Assembly: GCA_038251625.1 (NCBI GenBank)
Contig: JBBSBE010000003.1
Location: 16,970-80,969 of the forward strand
Length of the DNA stretch: 64,000 nucleotides
Direction: 5' to 3'
Origin: JBBQXK01 sp038251625
GTDB lineage: Bacteria; Pseudomonadota; Alphaproteobacteria; Rhodobacterales; Rhodobacteraceae
Shown here: positions 51,571 through 60,427 of the stretch, in pieces
Layout: each line of letters begins with the position of its first letter
How positions within the stretch are numbered: the stretch's first letter is position 1
Notes under the pieces: generated by a model
Told to the model about the DNA's origin: nothing
Databases searched by the model: none
Seen by the model: the letters and a program-made list of their open reading frames with translations, nothing else
Position numbers and translations under genes: made by a program

Positions 51571-53379
51571 TCAGGCCGCGTCCAGCGCCTCAAGCCGCAG
51601 CCCCTCGCGGATCATCTGGTCAAAAAGCGGCGCGGGCGTCCAGATCGCGGCATCCTCGGCGGCCCAGGCGCGCAGGTCCGCGCGCACCACCAGAAGGCCC
51701 CGCGCACCGGACCACAGCATCGGCCCCGCCACATGCCGGGGCCAGCCCAGGTTGTGGATCAGCGCCACGTCGATATCACCGGGTCGCTGCGCGGCACCTT
51801 CGCCCAGAAGCCGCATGCCCGCATTGGCCATGGCGCCCAGAAGCCGCGCCTCGATCGCGCCGGGCGCATGGCTTGTGGCGCCGGGTCCGTCGGGCAGATC
51901 GGCGATGGCAAGGCCCCACCCCTTCAGAACCGCGCTGACCGCCGTCGCCCCATGCCGCGCCGCAAGATGGCGCGCTGCCGCCCCCAGCGCCGAAAGACAG
52001 GGCGCCGAAAGCCCCCGCCCCTGCGCCTCGACCGCCAGCCGCCCGATGCGCTTCATCAGCGTCATGACGGTGGCAAGGATGACGGGATCGGTGGCACCGC
52101 TCGTCAGGACCTCGACCAGCCGCCCCGGCCCTGCGATCAGCCCCGCCGCGCGGGCATGCCCCGGCCCGATGCGACCCAGCGTCACCACCGGCGCATTGCC
52201 CGATGCCGCAGCCAGCGGCGGCAGCACCGCCCCGGCCTTTGCAAAATCCCCCGCCATGAGGATCACATCGAACGCCGTGCCCGCCTCGGCTGCCAGTGCA
52301 GGCGTCAGGCGTGCCCAGTCCGCCTCGCGCGCGGCCTCGGTCGTACGGCCCTCGCGCACCGCCGTTGCGGCCCGCGTGGCAATGCCTTCAAGCACGATAC
52401 CAAGCGCATCAGCGTCGGTGTCGGCCAGCGTGACGCGCAGCCCTGCGGCCAAAAGCGCCTCTGCCAGTTCCGCGCCCGCTTCGGCACCTGCAACCAGGAC
52501 CGTCGTCACCGGGCGCGGAGTGACCCCGGGCGGCGGTTTCATGGCGCGCCGTTCGGCCAGAAACACGCTGCGCAGCGCCCGCGCCTCGGGCGATCCCACA
52601 AGATCGTCAAAGGCCGCACGCTCAAAGCCCGCACCCTGCGCGTACGGCAGCAAAAGGGCCGCCTCCACGCAATCGACGATGCGCCCGGCGGCGGGCAGCG
52701 GGCTTTTCGCGGCCTCGGCCCGCGCGCGGGCAATCGCCGCCATATAGCCGCGGGCATCGGCCAGCCGGTCCGTCGCCTCGGACACCCGGCGCGGCGGCTT
52801 TCCTTCGAGCGCGCGTGCCATTGCCAGCGCTTCGGACAAAAGCGCCTCGTCCGGCACGATCCTGTCGACCAGCCCCATCCCGACCGCCGCCGCTGCCGTC
52901 ACGGGTGTACCGCTCAGCATCATCTCAAGCGCGCGCTCTGCGCCCAGAAGACGGGGCAGCCGCTGCGTGCCCCCGGCACCCGGCACGATGCCAAGGGTCA
53001 CCTCGGGCAGCCCGAGCCGGGTCGAGGCTGCGGCGATCCGGCCATGGCAGGCCAGCGCCAGTTCCAGCCCGCCGCCCAGCACCGTGCCATGCAGCGCCGC
53101 AACCACAGGCTTGCCCAGCGCCTCGATCCGGTCGCAAAGCGCGTCGAGGGCGGGGGGCGCGGGTTCTGCGTCGAATTCGGAAATATCTGCGCCTGCCGGA
53201 AACGTGCGCCCCTCGGCGGCGATCACCACAGAGCGCACGGCGGGGTCACCCGCCTCGGCCAACGCATCGCCCAGCGCGCGCCGAAGCCCGTCGCCCAGCG
53301 CATTGACCGGCGGCGCATCGAGGATCAGGACAATCGTGCTTCCCACCCGCTCGCTGCGCACCTCAGCACTGGCTGCCAT
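51571..53379 (-). CDS. Enoyl-CoA hydratase / 3-hydroxyacyl-CoA dehydrogenase-like protein with degenerate dehydrogenase half
   Basis: 602 residues, FadJ-like but shorter than FadB/FadJ (about 700). The crotonase half (about 1-190) has both catalytic glutamates: Glu106 (GGGLELALA) and Glu126 (LPEVTLGIVPG). The dehydrogenase half (about 290-595) has a degraded nucleotide motif (VAGAEAGAELA in place of GxGxxG) and no histidine at the expected catalytic position before LVEVL; the usual GLHFF segment reads GLIAG. It is probably an active hydratase with a non-catalytic second half. A single gene with no other fatty-acid genes nearby. Confidence 0.85.
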   Translation of the reverse strand: MAASAEVRSERVGSTIVLILDAPPVNALGDGLRRALGDALAEAGDPAVRSVVIAAEGRTFPAGADISEFDAEPAPPALDALCDRIEALGKPVVAALHGTVLGGGLELALACHGRIAAASTRLGLPEVTLGIVPGAGGTQRLPRLLGAERALEMMLSGTPVTAAAAVGMGLVDRIVPDEALLSEALAMARALEGKPPRRVSEATDRLADARGYMAAIARARAEAAKSPLPAAGRIVDCVEAALLLPYAQGAGFERAAFDDLVGSPEARALRSVFLAERRAMKPPPGVTPRPVTTVLVAGAEAGAELAEALLAAGLRVTLADTDADALGIVLEGIATRAATAVREGRTTEAAREADWARLTPALAAEAGTAFDVILMAGDFAKAGAVLPPLAAASGNAPVVTLGRIGPGHARAAGLIAGPGRLVEVLTSGATDPVILATVMTLMKRIGRLAVEAQGRGLSAPCLSALGAAARHLAARHGATAVSAVLKGWGLAIADLPDGPGATSHAPGAIEARLLGAMANAGMRLLGEGAAQRPGDIDVALIHNLGWPRHVAGPMLWSGARGLLVVRADLRAWAAEDAAIWTPAPLFDQMIREGLRLEALDAA

Positions 53380-53468
53380 GTCGTCCCCCTGCCGTTACCC
53401 GGCCTTGACCCATTTACAAGGCAGATTGAGGGGCTTGGCAATCCTTTGCAGGTGCAAAACGCGCGGTG

Positions 53469-53678
53469 TCAGACCGGCAGATCGTCGAAATCGGCCTCTC
53501 CGGGTGTGGTGACGGGTGTTTTTTCGCCCGGATGGCCCGGCAGGATCGATGTCAGGGCCCGCATCTCGGCCAACAAAAGGTCCATTCCCGTGGCCGTTGC
53601 CAAGGCCACCAGTGTTGCGGGGCCTGCATCGAAGGGCAGGTCCGCGCCGTCCGTCGCCCGTTGGGTGTTCGCTTTCAT
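53469..53678 (-). CDS. Small protein of unknown function, coupled to DksA-like gene
   Basis: 69 residues starting at ATG 53678, which overlaps the DksA-like stop by four bases (ATGA). AAAGGACAG precedes it. The sequence (MKANTQRATDGADLPFDAGP... ALATATGMDLLLAEMRALTSILPGHPGEKTP) has no recognisable domain; its middle is helical and the C terminus acidic. It may be a partner of the zinc-finger protein. Confidence 0.6.
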   Translation of the reverse strand: MKANTQRATDGADLPFDAGPATLVALATATGMDLLLAEMRALTSILPGHPGEKTPVTTPGEADFDDLPV

Positions 53679-54007
53679 GATCTGTCCTTTCGCGCGGCAC
53701 AGGGGCCGCAAAGGGGGGTTTCGGGCAGAAGGTCAAGCCGCGCCGCCGCGACAGGCGCACCGCAGCTTTGGCAGATGCCGTAGGTATCCCTCTCCATCCG
53801 TTCAAGCGCTGCGCGGATCATCCGCAGTTCCGCCTCGCCCGACCGGCCAAGCGTTTCCAGCACCTCATCACCCTCGCGCTCGACCGCCGCATCCTCCCAA
53901 TCAGGCGACACGGGGGCATCAAGCGCGCCTTCGATACGGTGCAACCGCCCGTCAAGCTCTGCCAGCCGCGCCGTAAGCCTGTCGCGCCGCTTGTCGATCT
54001 TCGCCAT
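53675..54007 (-). CDS. TraR/DksA-family zinc-finger protein
   Basis: 110 residues. An N-terminal helical coiled coil is followed by a C-terminal zinc finger with Cys79, Cys82, Cys100 and Cys103 (CQSC...CGPC). DksA-type proteins modulate RNA polymerase; short forms like this lack the full long coiled coil of DksA. ATG at 54007 follows GGAGG with eight bases. It is divergent from the MBL gene, sharing a 158-bp promoter region, and coupled to the 69-residue protein downstream. Confidence 0.85.
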   Translation of the reverse strand: MAKIDKRRDRLTARLAELDGRLHRIEGALDAPVSPDWEDAAVEREGDEVLETLGRSGEAELRMIRAALERMERDTYGICQSCGAPVAAARLDLLPETPLCGPCAARKDRS

Positions 54008-54132
54008 CCCGCCTGCCTCCGCTGGATCCATAGACCGATCCTGACGGACGCAGCACGCGGTGGCCTTGATCCATGTCAAGGCGAGGGACGATTTCATATT
54101 CAATTCTTGTAATGTATCAGGCCGACCCCTAT

Positions 54133-54144
54133 GATACCTGTATC
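54133..54144. promoter_or_regulatory. Inverted repeat upstream of the MBL operon
   Basis: GATAC-CT-GTATC is a perfect inverted repeat 22 bases before the MBL start. The preceding stretch around 54099-54120 is AT-rich and a plausible promoter. In other alphaproteobacteria this operon is controlled by the ArsR-type BigR; no bigR is in the window, so whether BigR binds here is unknown. Confidence 0.35.
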
Positions 54145-54165
54145 CCTGACCGAAAGGCCGCAACC

Positions 54166-55029
54166 ATGATCCCAACTGTCCAGGGCTTCTTCGACGAGGC
54201 CACCAACACCATCACCTATCTGGTCATCGAACCCGAAGGCCGCGCCTGCGCCGTGATCGATAGCGTGCTCGATTTCGACTACGCCTCGGGGCGGACCGAC
54301 ACACGCTCGGCCGATGCGGTGATCACGGCGATCCGGGCGCAGGGCCTGCGCCTTGAATGGGTGCTCGAAACCCATGTCCACGCCGATCACCTGTCCGCCG
54401 CGCCCTACATCCAGGAACGTCTGGGCGGCAGGATCGGCATCGGGGAAAAGATCACCGTGGTGCAGGATACGTTCGGCAAGGTCTTCAACGAAGGCACCCG
54501 CTTCCAGCGCGACGGGTCGCAATTCGACCGGCTTTTTGCGGAAGGCGACAGCTTCATGATCGGGCAGTTGCGCGGCGACGTGATGCACACGCCCGGCCAC
54601 ACGCCCGCCTGCCTGACCTATGTGATCGGCAATGCGGCCTTTGTGGGCGACACGCTTTTCATGCCCGATTTCGGCACCGCGCGCTGCGATTTTCCCGGCG
54701 GCTCGGCTGAAGCGATGTACGCCTCCGTCCAGCGCATCCTCAGCCTTCCCGACAACACGCGCATCTTCGTGGGCCACGACTACAAGGCACCGGGGCGCGC
54801 GGATTTTGCCTGGGAAACCACCGTGGGCGCCCAGAAGGCCGCGAACGTGCACGTGGGGGCCGGTCGGTCGCGCGAGGATTTCGTGGCGCTGCGGCAAGCG
54901 CGCGATGCATCCCTGGCAATGCCACGGCTGATCATCCCTGCATTGCAGGTGAACATGCGGGCCGGGCACATGCCCGAACCCGAGGATAACGGGCAGAGCT
55001 ATCTGAAGGTGCCTGTCAACGGTCTTTGA
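54166..55029 (+). CDS. ETHE1-like metallo-beta-lactamase fold protein (persulfide dioxygenase/Blh type)
   Basis: 287 residues with the MBL signature His70-x-His72-x-Asp74-His75 (THVHADH), His145 (TPGHTP), Asp162 (GDTLF) and a VGHDY histidine near 213. This is the Blh/ETHE1-like branch that oxidises persulfides to sulfite. The ATG at 54166 follows GAAAGG; an upstream in-frame start would extend into the operator region. It is the first gene of an operon with two YeeE/YedE halves and a DUF442 protein, the same set as the bigR-blh-pmpAB operon, so it probably detoxifies sulfide. Confidence 0.88.
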   Translation: MIPTVQGFFDEATNTITYLVIEPEGRACAVIDSVLDFDYASGRTDTRSADAVITAIRAQGLRLEWVLETHVHADHLSAAPYIQERLGGRIGIGEKITVVQDTFGKVFNEGTRFQRDGSQFDRLFAEGDSFMIGQLRGDVMHTPGHTPACLTYVIGNAAFVGDTLFMPDFGTARCDFPGGSAEAMYASVQRILSLPDNTRIFVGHDYKAPGRADFAWETTVGAQKAANVHVGAGRSREDFVALRQARDASLAMPRLIIPALQVNMRAGHMPEPEDNGQSYLKVPVNGL

Positions 55030-55114
55030 CCAAGAGAAGGCCTTGAGAAAATCGAACCTGTCCACAGCCTCTGCGGCTCTGATGGACATTATTTCTGTCA
55101 AAAGGACGTATCCT

Positions 55115-55540
55115 ATGCCCATCGACTGGATTTGGGGCCTGATCGGCGGCCTGATGATCGGCTCTGCCGCGTCGCTGTACCTTTTGGTCAATGGCCGCAT
55201 CATGGGCGCCTCGGGCATCCTTGGCGGGCTGATCGACGGCACGGGGCGTGACACGGCGGGTGAAAGTCTCGCCTTCCTCGCGGGCCTCGTTCTGGTGCCA
55301 GCAGCACTGGTCATGCTGTTCGGCCCGGCGCCGACGCATCTGACGCCGAGCCTTGTGATCGTGGCGGCGGCCGGCGCATTGGTCGGCATCGGCACACGGC
55401 TTGCCAACGGCTGCACATCCGGCCACGGCGTATGCGGCATCTCGCGCCTGTCGCTGCGCGGGATTGTGGCCACGGTCTTTTACCTGATCGGCGGCGGCTT
55501 GTCGGTGCTGGTCTTCCGGCACGTCCTGGGGGTGATCTGA
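55115..55540 (+). CDS. YeeE/YedE family membrane protein, first half
   Basis: 141 residues, about four membrane helices with the conserved GTRLANGCTSGHGVCGISRLS near 85-105 (invariant Cys of the sulfur transporter family). ATG at 55115 follows AAAGGA. It is a half-length YeeE/YedE protein (PmpA-type) and pairs with the next gene, with which it overlaps by one base. The pair probably moves thiosulfate or another sulfur compound. Located in the MBL operon. Confidence 0.87.
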   Translation: MPIDWIWGLIGGLMIGSAASLYLLVNGRIMGASGILGGLIDGTGRDTAGESLAFLAGLVLVPAALVMLFGPAPTHLTPSLVIVAAAGALVGIGTRLANGCTSGHGVCGISRLSLRGIVATVFYLIGGGLSVLVFRHVLGVI

Positions 55541-55971
55541 TGCGCGGATTTTTCGCTTTTCTGGCAGGCAGCCTGTTCGGCGCGGGGCTTCTGACCTCTG
55601 GCATGACGAACACCACCAAAGTGCAGGGCTGGCTTGATGTGTTCGGTGCCTGGGATCCGACGCTGGCCTTTGTTCTGGGCGGAGCGATCCTGCCGATGGC
55701 GGTGGCCTGGCGGGTGGCCGCACAGCGCCCGCTCTCCACGCTCGGCTCGCCCTTCCCGGCAAAACCGGCACCGACGGTCGGGCATAACCTTGTGATCGGA
55801 TCGCTGGTCTTTGGCGCAGGCTGGGGCCTTGCAGGCCTTTGCCCCGGCCCCGCGATGGCGTCGCTCGGGTTCGGGGGGTGGGGTGGTGCGGTCTTTATTC
55901 TGGCGATGGGCGCGGGTATGATCGCCGCTCCCCGGTTGCGTGCCCGGATCGACCGGCTCGCCACCGCCTGA
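55540..55971 (+). CDS. YeeE/YedE family membrane protein, second half
   Basis: 143 residues, about four membrane helices with SGMTNTTKVQGWLDVFGAWDPTLAFVLGGAI and GAGWGLAGLCPGPAM (Cys of the family). Its ATG overlaps the first half's stop (TGATG). It is the partner (PmpB-type) subunit of the sulfur transporter. Confidence 0.87.
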   Translation: MRGFFAFLAGSLFGAGLLTSGMTNTTKVQGWLDVFGAWDPTLAFVLGGAILPMAVAWRVAAQRPLSTLGSPFPAKPAPTVGHNLVIGSLVFGAGWGLAGLCPGPAMASLGFGGWGGAVFILAMGAGMIAAPRLRARIDRLATA

Positions 55972-55986
55972 CAACGAAGGACTGCC

Positions 55987-56412
55987 ATGGATATCCGCCG
56001 CCTGACCGACAGCTACGCCGTTTCGCCCCAGATCGCGATTGCCGACCTGCCCGCCATCAAGGCGGCAGGCTTTACCACGGTGATCGACAACCGCCCCGAC
56101 GCCGAGATCACGCCAGACCTGCACACCGATGCCATGCGCGCGGCGGCCGTGGCGGCGGGGCTGGTCTTCATCGCCAATCCGGTCATTTCCGGCGCGCTGA
56201 CGGTTGAGAATGTGGCAGAGCAGGGCCTGGCCATCGCCAATGCGACCGGCCCGATCCTGGCCTACTGCGCCAGCGGCAACCGATCCTCCGTGGTCTGGGC
56301 GCTCAGCCATGCGGGTTCGATCCCGACGGATGACCTGATCGCCATTCCCGCCCGCTATGGCTATCAGCTGGAAGGGTTGCGGGGCCAGATCGACGCGCTG
56401 GCGGGGGGCTGA
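55987..56412 (+). CDS. TIGR01244 / DUF442 phosphatase-like sulfur protein
   Basis: 141 residues with a protein-tyrosine-phosphatase-type loop Cys94-Ala-Ser-Gly-Asn-Arg99. The family is linked to sulfide detoxification; in the Blh protein of some bacteria the same domain is fused in one chain with the MBL domain. Here the two are separate genes of the same operon, which supports their joint role. It lies 15 bp after the second YeeE half. Confidence 0.87.
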   Translation: MDIRRLTDSYAVSPQIAIADLPAIKAAGFTTVIDNRPDAEITPDLHTDAMRAAAVAAGLVFIANPVISGALTVENVAEQGLAIANATGPILAYCASGNRSSVVWALSHAGSIPTDDLIAIPARYGYQLEGLRGQIDALAGG

Positions 56413-56430
56413 GGGCCGCTCAGCCCCGAC

Positions 56431-56475
56431 CCGCTTATCCCGTGCCCGCTTATCCCGTGCCCGCTTATCCCGTGC
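56431..56475. repeat. 15-bp direct repeat, three exact copies at the fliM 3' end
   Basis: CCGCTTATCCCGTGC occurs three times without spacing (56431, 56446, 56461). On the minus strand each copy contains TAA in the same frame as fliM, so the fliM stop lies in the third copy read first and two further in-frame stops follow. It looks like a slippage-type tandem expansion at the gene end. Confidence 0.85.
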
Positions 56476-57427
56476 CTGTGCGGGCCATGGCTACGTCCAG
56501 CATGGCAAGCCCGGGCGACAGCGCGCCGGTGCCCCGGGGCACGGCCTGCGTATTGGCAAGCCGCACCGCGCGCATCCCCCTGTTCTGGCCCAGCTTGCCG
56601 CCGCCAAGGCGCACGCCGTTCAGCCCGTCGATATCGATCCGGTCAACCGAAACCATGCCAAGCCGCAGCACCTCGCCGGGGGCGAGGGCCATCACCTCGT
56701 CCAACGGCAGGGTGATCCGTGCCAGTACCGCATCGAGCGTGGCACCCGAGGCCAGCACCTGATCGGCAAAGGCGGTCTGGAAACGCGCACCCTCTTCGGC
56801 ATCGGCCTTGCTTTGGCGCAGGGTGGGTGGGCTGCCGCGCCCTTCTGCGGGCAGCGCCAGCAGGATCGTCCCCGTTTTCTTGCCCCCGCTGAGCGCCGCC
56901 TCGAAGCGCATCACGCGGTAGGGCGCATCCTCAAGGATCAGCCCCAACGGCCGCGCATCCGCCAGATACGACGCGTAGCGAAAGCCCCCAGCCCAGATGC
57001 GATCATCCTCCTCCACCAGCGCCTGGTCGAGCGCGGCAAGGCTGGCATCGATCAGCCCGGCCACCATGGCGGCATCGGTGCGCGTGGGCCTGCGGGGTTC
57101 GGGGGGTTGCGCGGTCACCCGGCCCAGCGTCTGCCGCTCGATCATGCCCGCCAGCACGTCGGGCGCGAGGATCAAAAGCCCCATCGCCTCTCGCGGGCCT
57201 TCGAGCATGGCAACGAAAGACCTGTCTGGCGGCATGTCCAGAAGTTCCGCCAGCGAAACCTTGCCACCCTTCAGCGGCCCCGCCACAAGGTCGAGCCCCA
57301 CCGCATCGCGCGACGCACGCGCCAATGCGACGGGCCAGCACGCCTCTGCCCCGCGCGCGGGCGGTGTGGCGCCCTTTGTCTGCCCTGCGATCTTGCGCCT
57401 GATTCCGCTCACCCGCCGCCTCCGCAT
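56465..57427 (-). CDS. fliM: Flagellar motor switch protein FliM-like (FliM/FliN C-terminal domain)
   Basis: 320 residues. The C-terminal SpoA-like FliN/FliM domain begins about 230 (TLDAVLARITLPLDEVMALAPGEVLRLG... DGLNGVRLGGGKLGQNRGMRAVRL), preceded by a middle domain. The N-terminal LLDMPPDRSFVAMLEG segment fits Rhodobacterales FliM proteins. FliM forms the switch/C-ring that binds CheY-P. It starts at ATG 57427 after AAGGGGC. It is not in a flagellar operon here. A diverged role is possible. Confidence 0.72.
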   Translation of the reverse strand: MRRRRVSGIRRKIAGQTKGATPPARGAEACWPVALARASRDAVGLDLVAGPLKGGKVSLAELLDMPPDRSFVAMLEGPREAMGLLILAPDVLAGMIERQTLGRVTAQPPEPRRPTRTDAAMVAGLIDASLAALDQALVEEDDRIWAGGFRYASYLADARPLGLILEDAPYRVMRFEAALSGGKKTGTILLALPAEGRGSPPTLRQSKADAEEGARFQTAFADQVLASGATLDAVLARITLPLDEVMALAPGEVLRLGMVSVDRIDIDGLNGVRLGGGKLGQNRGMRAVRLANTQAVPRGTGALSPGLAMLDVAMARTGTG

Positions 57428-57483
57428 GTTGCCCCTTCAAGGGCTGCCATGTCAGGCTTGCCAAAGCGTTAACCGCAGCCCGC

Positions 57484-60162
57484 TCAGGCCGCTTTTTCCA
57501 GCCGCAATGGCAGCGTGACGCGAAAAGCGGCACCTCCCTGCCCCGGCAGATAGCCGACGGAGCCGCCAAGATTGGCCATCACCTCGCGGCAGATCGACAG
57601 GCCAAGGCCCGCCCCGCCCGCCCGCGTCTGATCGGTCAGGCGGGCGAATTTCTCGAAGATCAGATCCTGCTTGTCCTTGGGAATACCGCCGCCATTGTCG
57701 ATGAAATCGACCATCACCCGCCCCCCCCGCTGGCGTACTGCGATGCGCAGTTCGGGATGCACCGCATCGCAATACTTGCGCGCGTTCGAGATGAGGTTGA
57801 TGAACACCTGCTTCAGCCGGTCGCCATCGGTGCGCAGAAAGATCTCTTCCGTCGGCGGATCGCGGTGAATGGTGAAGCTGCGCTCGGGCCGCGTGTGGGC
57901 AGCCGCCATCAGCGCGCCGTCGATCATCTCGCGCAGGCTGACCAGATCGAGGTTCAACTGCACCGTGCCGTTCTCCAGCACCGACAGATCCAGCAGATCA
58001 TCCAGAAGCCGCGTCAGGCGGATCGCTTCGGCATGGATGATGCCGGAATAGCGCGCGGTCTCTTCCGGCCCGGCCTCGCCGTCGCGCAGAATCTCGGAAA
58101 ACGCGCGGATCGATGTCATGGGCGTGCGCAACTCGTGGCTGATCTGGCTGAGGAACGCATCCTTCTGCACCGAAAGCTGGGTCAGCTTTTCGTTGGCCTC
58201 GCGCAACTGCCGCGCGGTACGGGTGATCTCGGCCTCGCGCGCCTCCAGCCGGGCGGAATACTCCATGATCTGTGCGGCCTCGTCGGCCACGGCCATCAGA
58301 TCCTCCACCGATACCGCCGCCCGCCCGGCGATCTGGCTGATCATCGCATGCGCCGTCGCGGCCCCCACAGACCCCGCGAGCCGCCGCTCAAGCCCCGCCA
58401 CAAAGCCCGAGGTGGGATCGGGCAGGATGCCGGCCTTGCCTTGCGCCCGCGCCTCGGCCTCGAACAGGCCCTGCGCAGCCTCGTCCCCCAGGATCCGCTG
58501 CGCCATCACCAGCAGCGCCTCTGGCTCGGCCTGCCCCCGGCTCCACCCGCCCGGCGCCGCATCGGCATCAAAGGCGTTCACGAAGGCCGCGCCCTGCGCG
58601 CGTTCCACCGGGCCGGGAAAGCTGACAAGCGACACACCCAGAAAGGCCGCAAGGTTCAGGACCAGCGACCAGAAGGTCGCGTGGATCAGGGGGTCCATCC
58701 CTTCGGCGCCAAACAGCGCCTGCGGGCGCAGCCAGCCGATGCCGAAAGGCCCCTCTGCCATCATCGTGGCGGACAACACGGCATCCGGGCCGAACGAGGG
58801 CAGAAAGAGGCTGTAAACCCAGACCGCCGCCCCCAGCGTCAGCCCCGCCGCTGCACCAAGCCGCGTGGCCCCGCGCCAGAAAAGCCCCCCGATCATCGCA
58901 GGCAGAATCTGCGCCACGCCCACAAAGGCGATCAGCCCGATGGACGCCAGCGCCGACGATCCGCCCGACAGCCGGTAATAGGCATAGCCAAGCCCCAGCA
59001 CCGCCGCGATGGATAGCCTGCGCGCCGCAAGCACCAGCCGCCGCACATCGCCCGAAACCGCAGGGCCGGGCCGCAGCCGCAGCCAGAGCGGCATGACGAT
59101 GTGGTTCGATACCATGGTGGCCAGCGCGATCGCCGCCACGATGACCATCGACGTGGCGCTGGAAAACCCCCCCAGAAACGCCAACATCGCAAGCCCGCCC
59201 TGCCCTTCGGACAGCGGCAACGTCAGCACGAAGAGATCGGGGTTCGCGCCCGCGGGCATCCTCTCAAGCCCGACCACGGCGATGGGCACGACAAAAAGGC
59301 TCATCGCGAAAAGGTACAAGGGAAAGGCCCAGCTTGCGGTGGCCAGATGCCGCTCGTCCGCGTTCTCCACGACCAGCACCTGAAACATCCGGGGCAGGGT
59401 CACCACCGCCGCCGCCGACAGAAACGTCAGGCCCGCCCAGCGCGAAGGCTGCAGATCCCAGTCGGCGATGGGCGAGGCGTTGATCCGCGCCATGATGTCA
59501 CCGGGGCCACCCGCCAGCCCCCAGACGACGAACACGCCCACGGCCACAAGCGCGACCAGCTTCACCACCGCCTCCACCGCGATGGCCGTCACCACGCCCG
59601 TATGGCGTTCGTTGGCATCAAGGTTCCGGGTGCCAAAAAGCACGGTGAAAAGCGCAAGCCCCCCCGCCACCCAGATCGCAGTTGCGTTGCGGTCGGGCAA
59701 AAAGCCCTCGGGCGCATCCGTCACAAAGGCCCCGAAAGACAGGGTGACGGATTGCAGTTGCAGCGCGATGTATGGCGTGGCCGCCACCACACAGAGCAAC
59801 GTCACGATCACGCCCAACAGGTTCGACTTGCCGTAACGGTTGGAAATCAGGTCGGCGATCGAGGTCACGCGCTGCTGCCGCCCGATGCGCACCAGTTTGC
59901 GCAACAGCCACCACCAACCCACAAAGATCAGCGTCGGGCCAAGATAGATCGTCAGAAACTCAAGCCCCGACCGCGCGGCATAGCCAACGGCGCCGTAGAA
60001 CGTCCACGCCGTGCAATAGACGCTCAGCGACAGGGTATAGACAAGCGGCGAGCGCAGCCATCCCGCCGCCCCCCGCTCGGCCCGCCGTTCCACCACAAAC
60101 GCGACGATGAACAGGAACGCGACATAGGAAAGCGCCGAAACAACGACGATGTTGAAGGGCAT
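57484..60162 (-). CDS. Sodium/solute symporter fused to histidine kinase (CbrA-like sensor)
   Basis: 892 residues. The first about 500 are a sodium:solute symporter (SSF) with about 13 membrane helices. A linker (about 530-665) leads to a HisKA domain with the phospho-acceptor His676 (SHELRTP) and an HATPase domain with N, G1 and G2 boxes (NLISNARKYC, DNGGGIPKD, GAGLGLSI). Like CbrA, it could sense transport or a nutrient and phosphorylate the response regulator at 60424-60819. The ATG at 60162 lies after a small membrane protein in the same operon. Confidence 0.9.
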   Translation of the reverse strand: MPFNIVVVSALSYVAFLFIVAFVVERRAERGAAGWLRSPLVYTLSLSVYCTAWTFYGAVGYAARSGLEFLTIYLGPTLIFVGWWWLLRKLVRIGRQQRVTSIADLISNRYGKSNLLGVIVTLLCVVAATPYIALQLQSVTLSFGAFVTDAPEGFLPDRNATAIWVAGGLALFTVLFGTRNLDANERHTGVVTAIAVEAVVKLVALVAVGVFVVWGLAGGPGDIMARINASPIADWDLQPSRWAGLTFLSAAAVVTLPRMFQVLVVENADERHLATASWAFPLYLFAMSLFVVPIAVVGLERMPAGANPDLFVLTLPLSEGQGGLAMLAFLGGFSSATSMVIVAAIALATMVSNHIVMPLWLRLRPGPAVSGDVRRLVLAARRLSIAAVLGLGYAYYRLSGGSSALASIGLIAFVGVAQILPAMIGGLFWRGATRLGAAAGLTLGAAVWVYSLFLPSFGPDAVLSATMMAEGPFGIGWLRPQALFGAEGMDPLIHATFWSLVLNLAAFLGVSLVSFPGPVERAQGAAFVNAFDADAAPGGWSRGQAEPEALLVMAQRILGDEAAQGLFEAEARAQGKAGILPDPTSGFVAGLERRLAGSVGAATAHAMISQIAGRAAVSVEDLMAVADEAAQIMEYSARLEAREAEITRTARQLREANEKLTQLSVQKDAFLSQISHELRTPMTSIRAFSEILRDGEAGPEETARYSGIIHAEAIRLTRLLDDLLDLSVLENGTVQLNLDLVSLREMIDGALMAAAHTRPERSFTIHRDPPTEEIFLRTDGDRLKQVFINLISNARKYCDAVHPELRIAVRQRGGRVMVDFIDNGGGIPKDKQDLIFEKFARLTDQTRAGGAGLGLSICREVMANLGGSVGYLPGQGGAAFRVTLPLRLEKAA

Positions 60163-60163
60163 G

Positions 60164-60427
60164 TCAGTCCTCTTCGTCCCCGGTCGCAGGCTCTGCCCCG
60201 CGCAGGCGACCGGCGATCCACGCCGCCGCCGCGATCAGCACCCCCCAGACGCCGAAAAGATAGAGGCCGTCCGTCCCCGTAGCGCTGCCACCGCCGGCGC
60301 GCGGCGCCCAGAGGATCGGCAACAGAAACAGAAACGCCCCCGCCAGCGGCAACAGCCGCGCCGCATCGCGCAGGCGGCGGCGGCGATAGGGCGCAGGGGC
60401 CAGAAACAGCGGGCGCCGCGCCGTCAT
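60164..60427 (-). CDS. Small membrane protein between response regulator and sensor kinase
   Basis: 87 residues with two predicted membrane helices (about 23-43 and 53-73) and an acidic C terminus (ATGDEED). Its ATG overlaps the response-regulator stop (ATGA) and its stop is one base before the kinase ATG. Similar small proteins often accompany symporter-kinases. No domain was recognised. Confidence 0.7.
   Translation of the reverse strand: MTARRPLFLAPAPYRRRRLRDAARLLPLAGAFLFLLPILWAPRAGGGSATGTDGLYLFGVWGVLIAAAAWIAGRLRGAEPATGDEED

Noticed and set aside
56431..56475. CRISPR-like array
   Set aside because: Only three 15-bp units, directly adjacent with no spacers. It is a simple tandem repeat.
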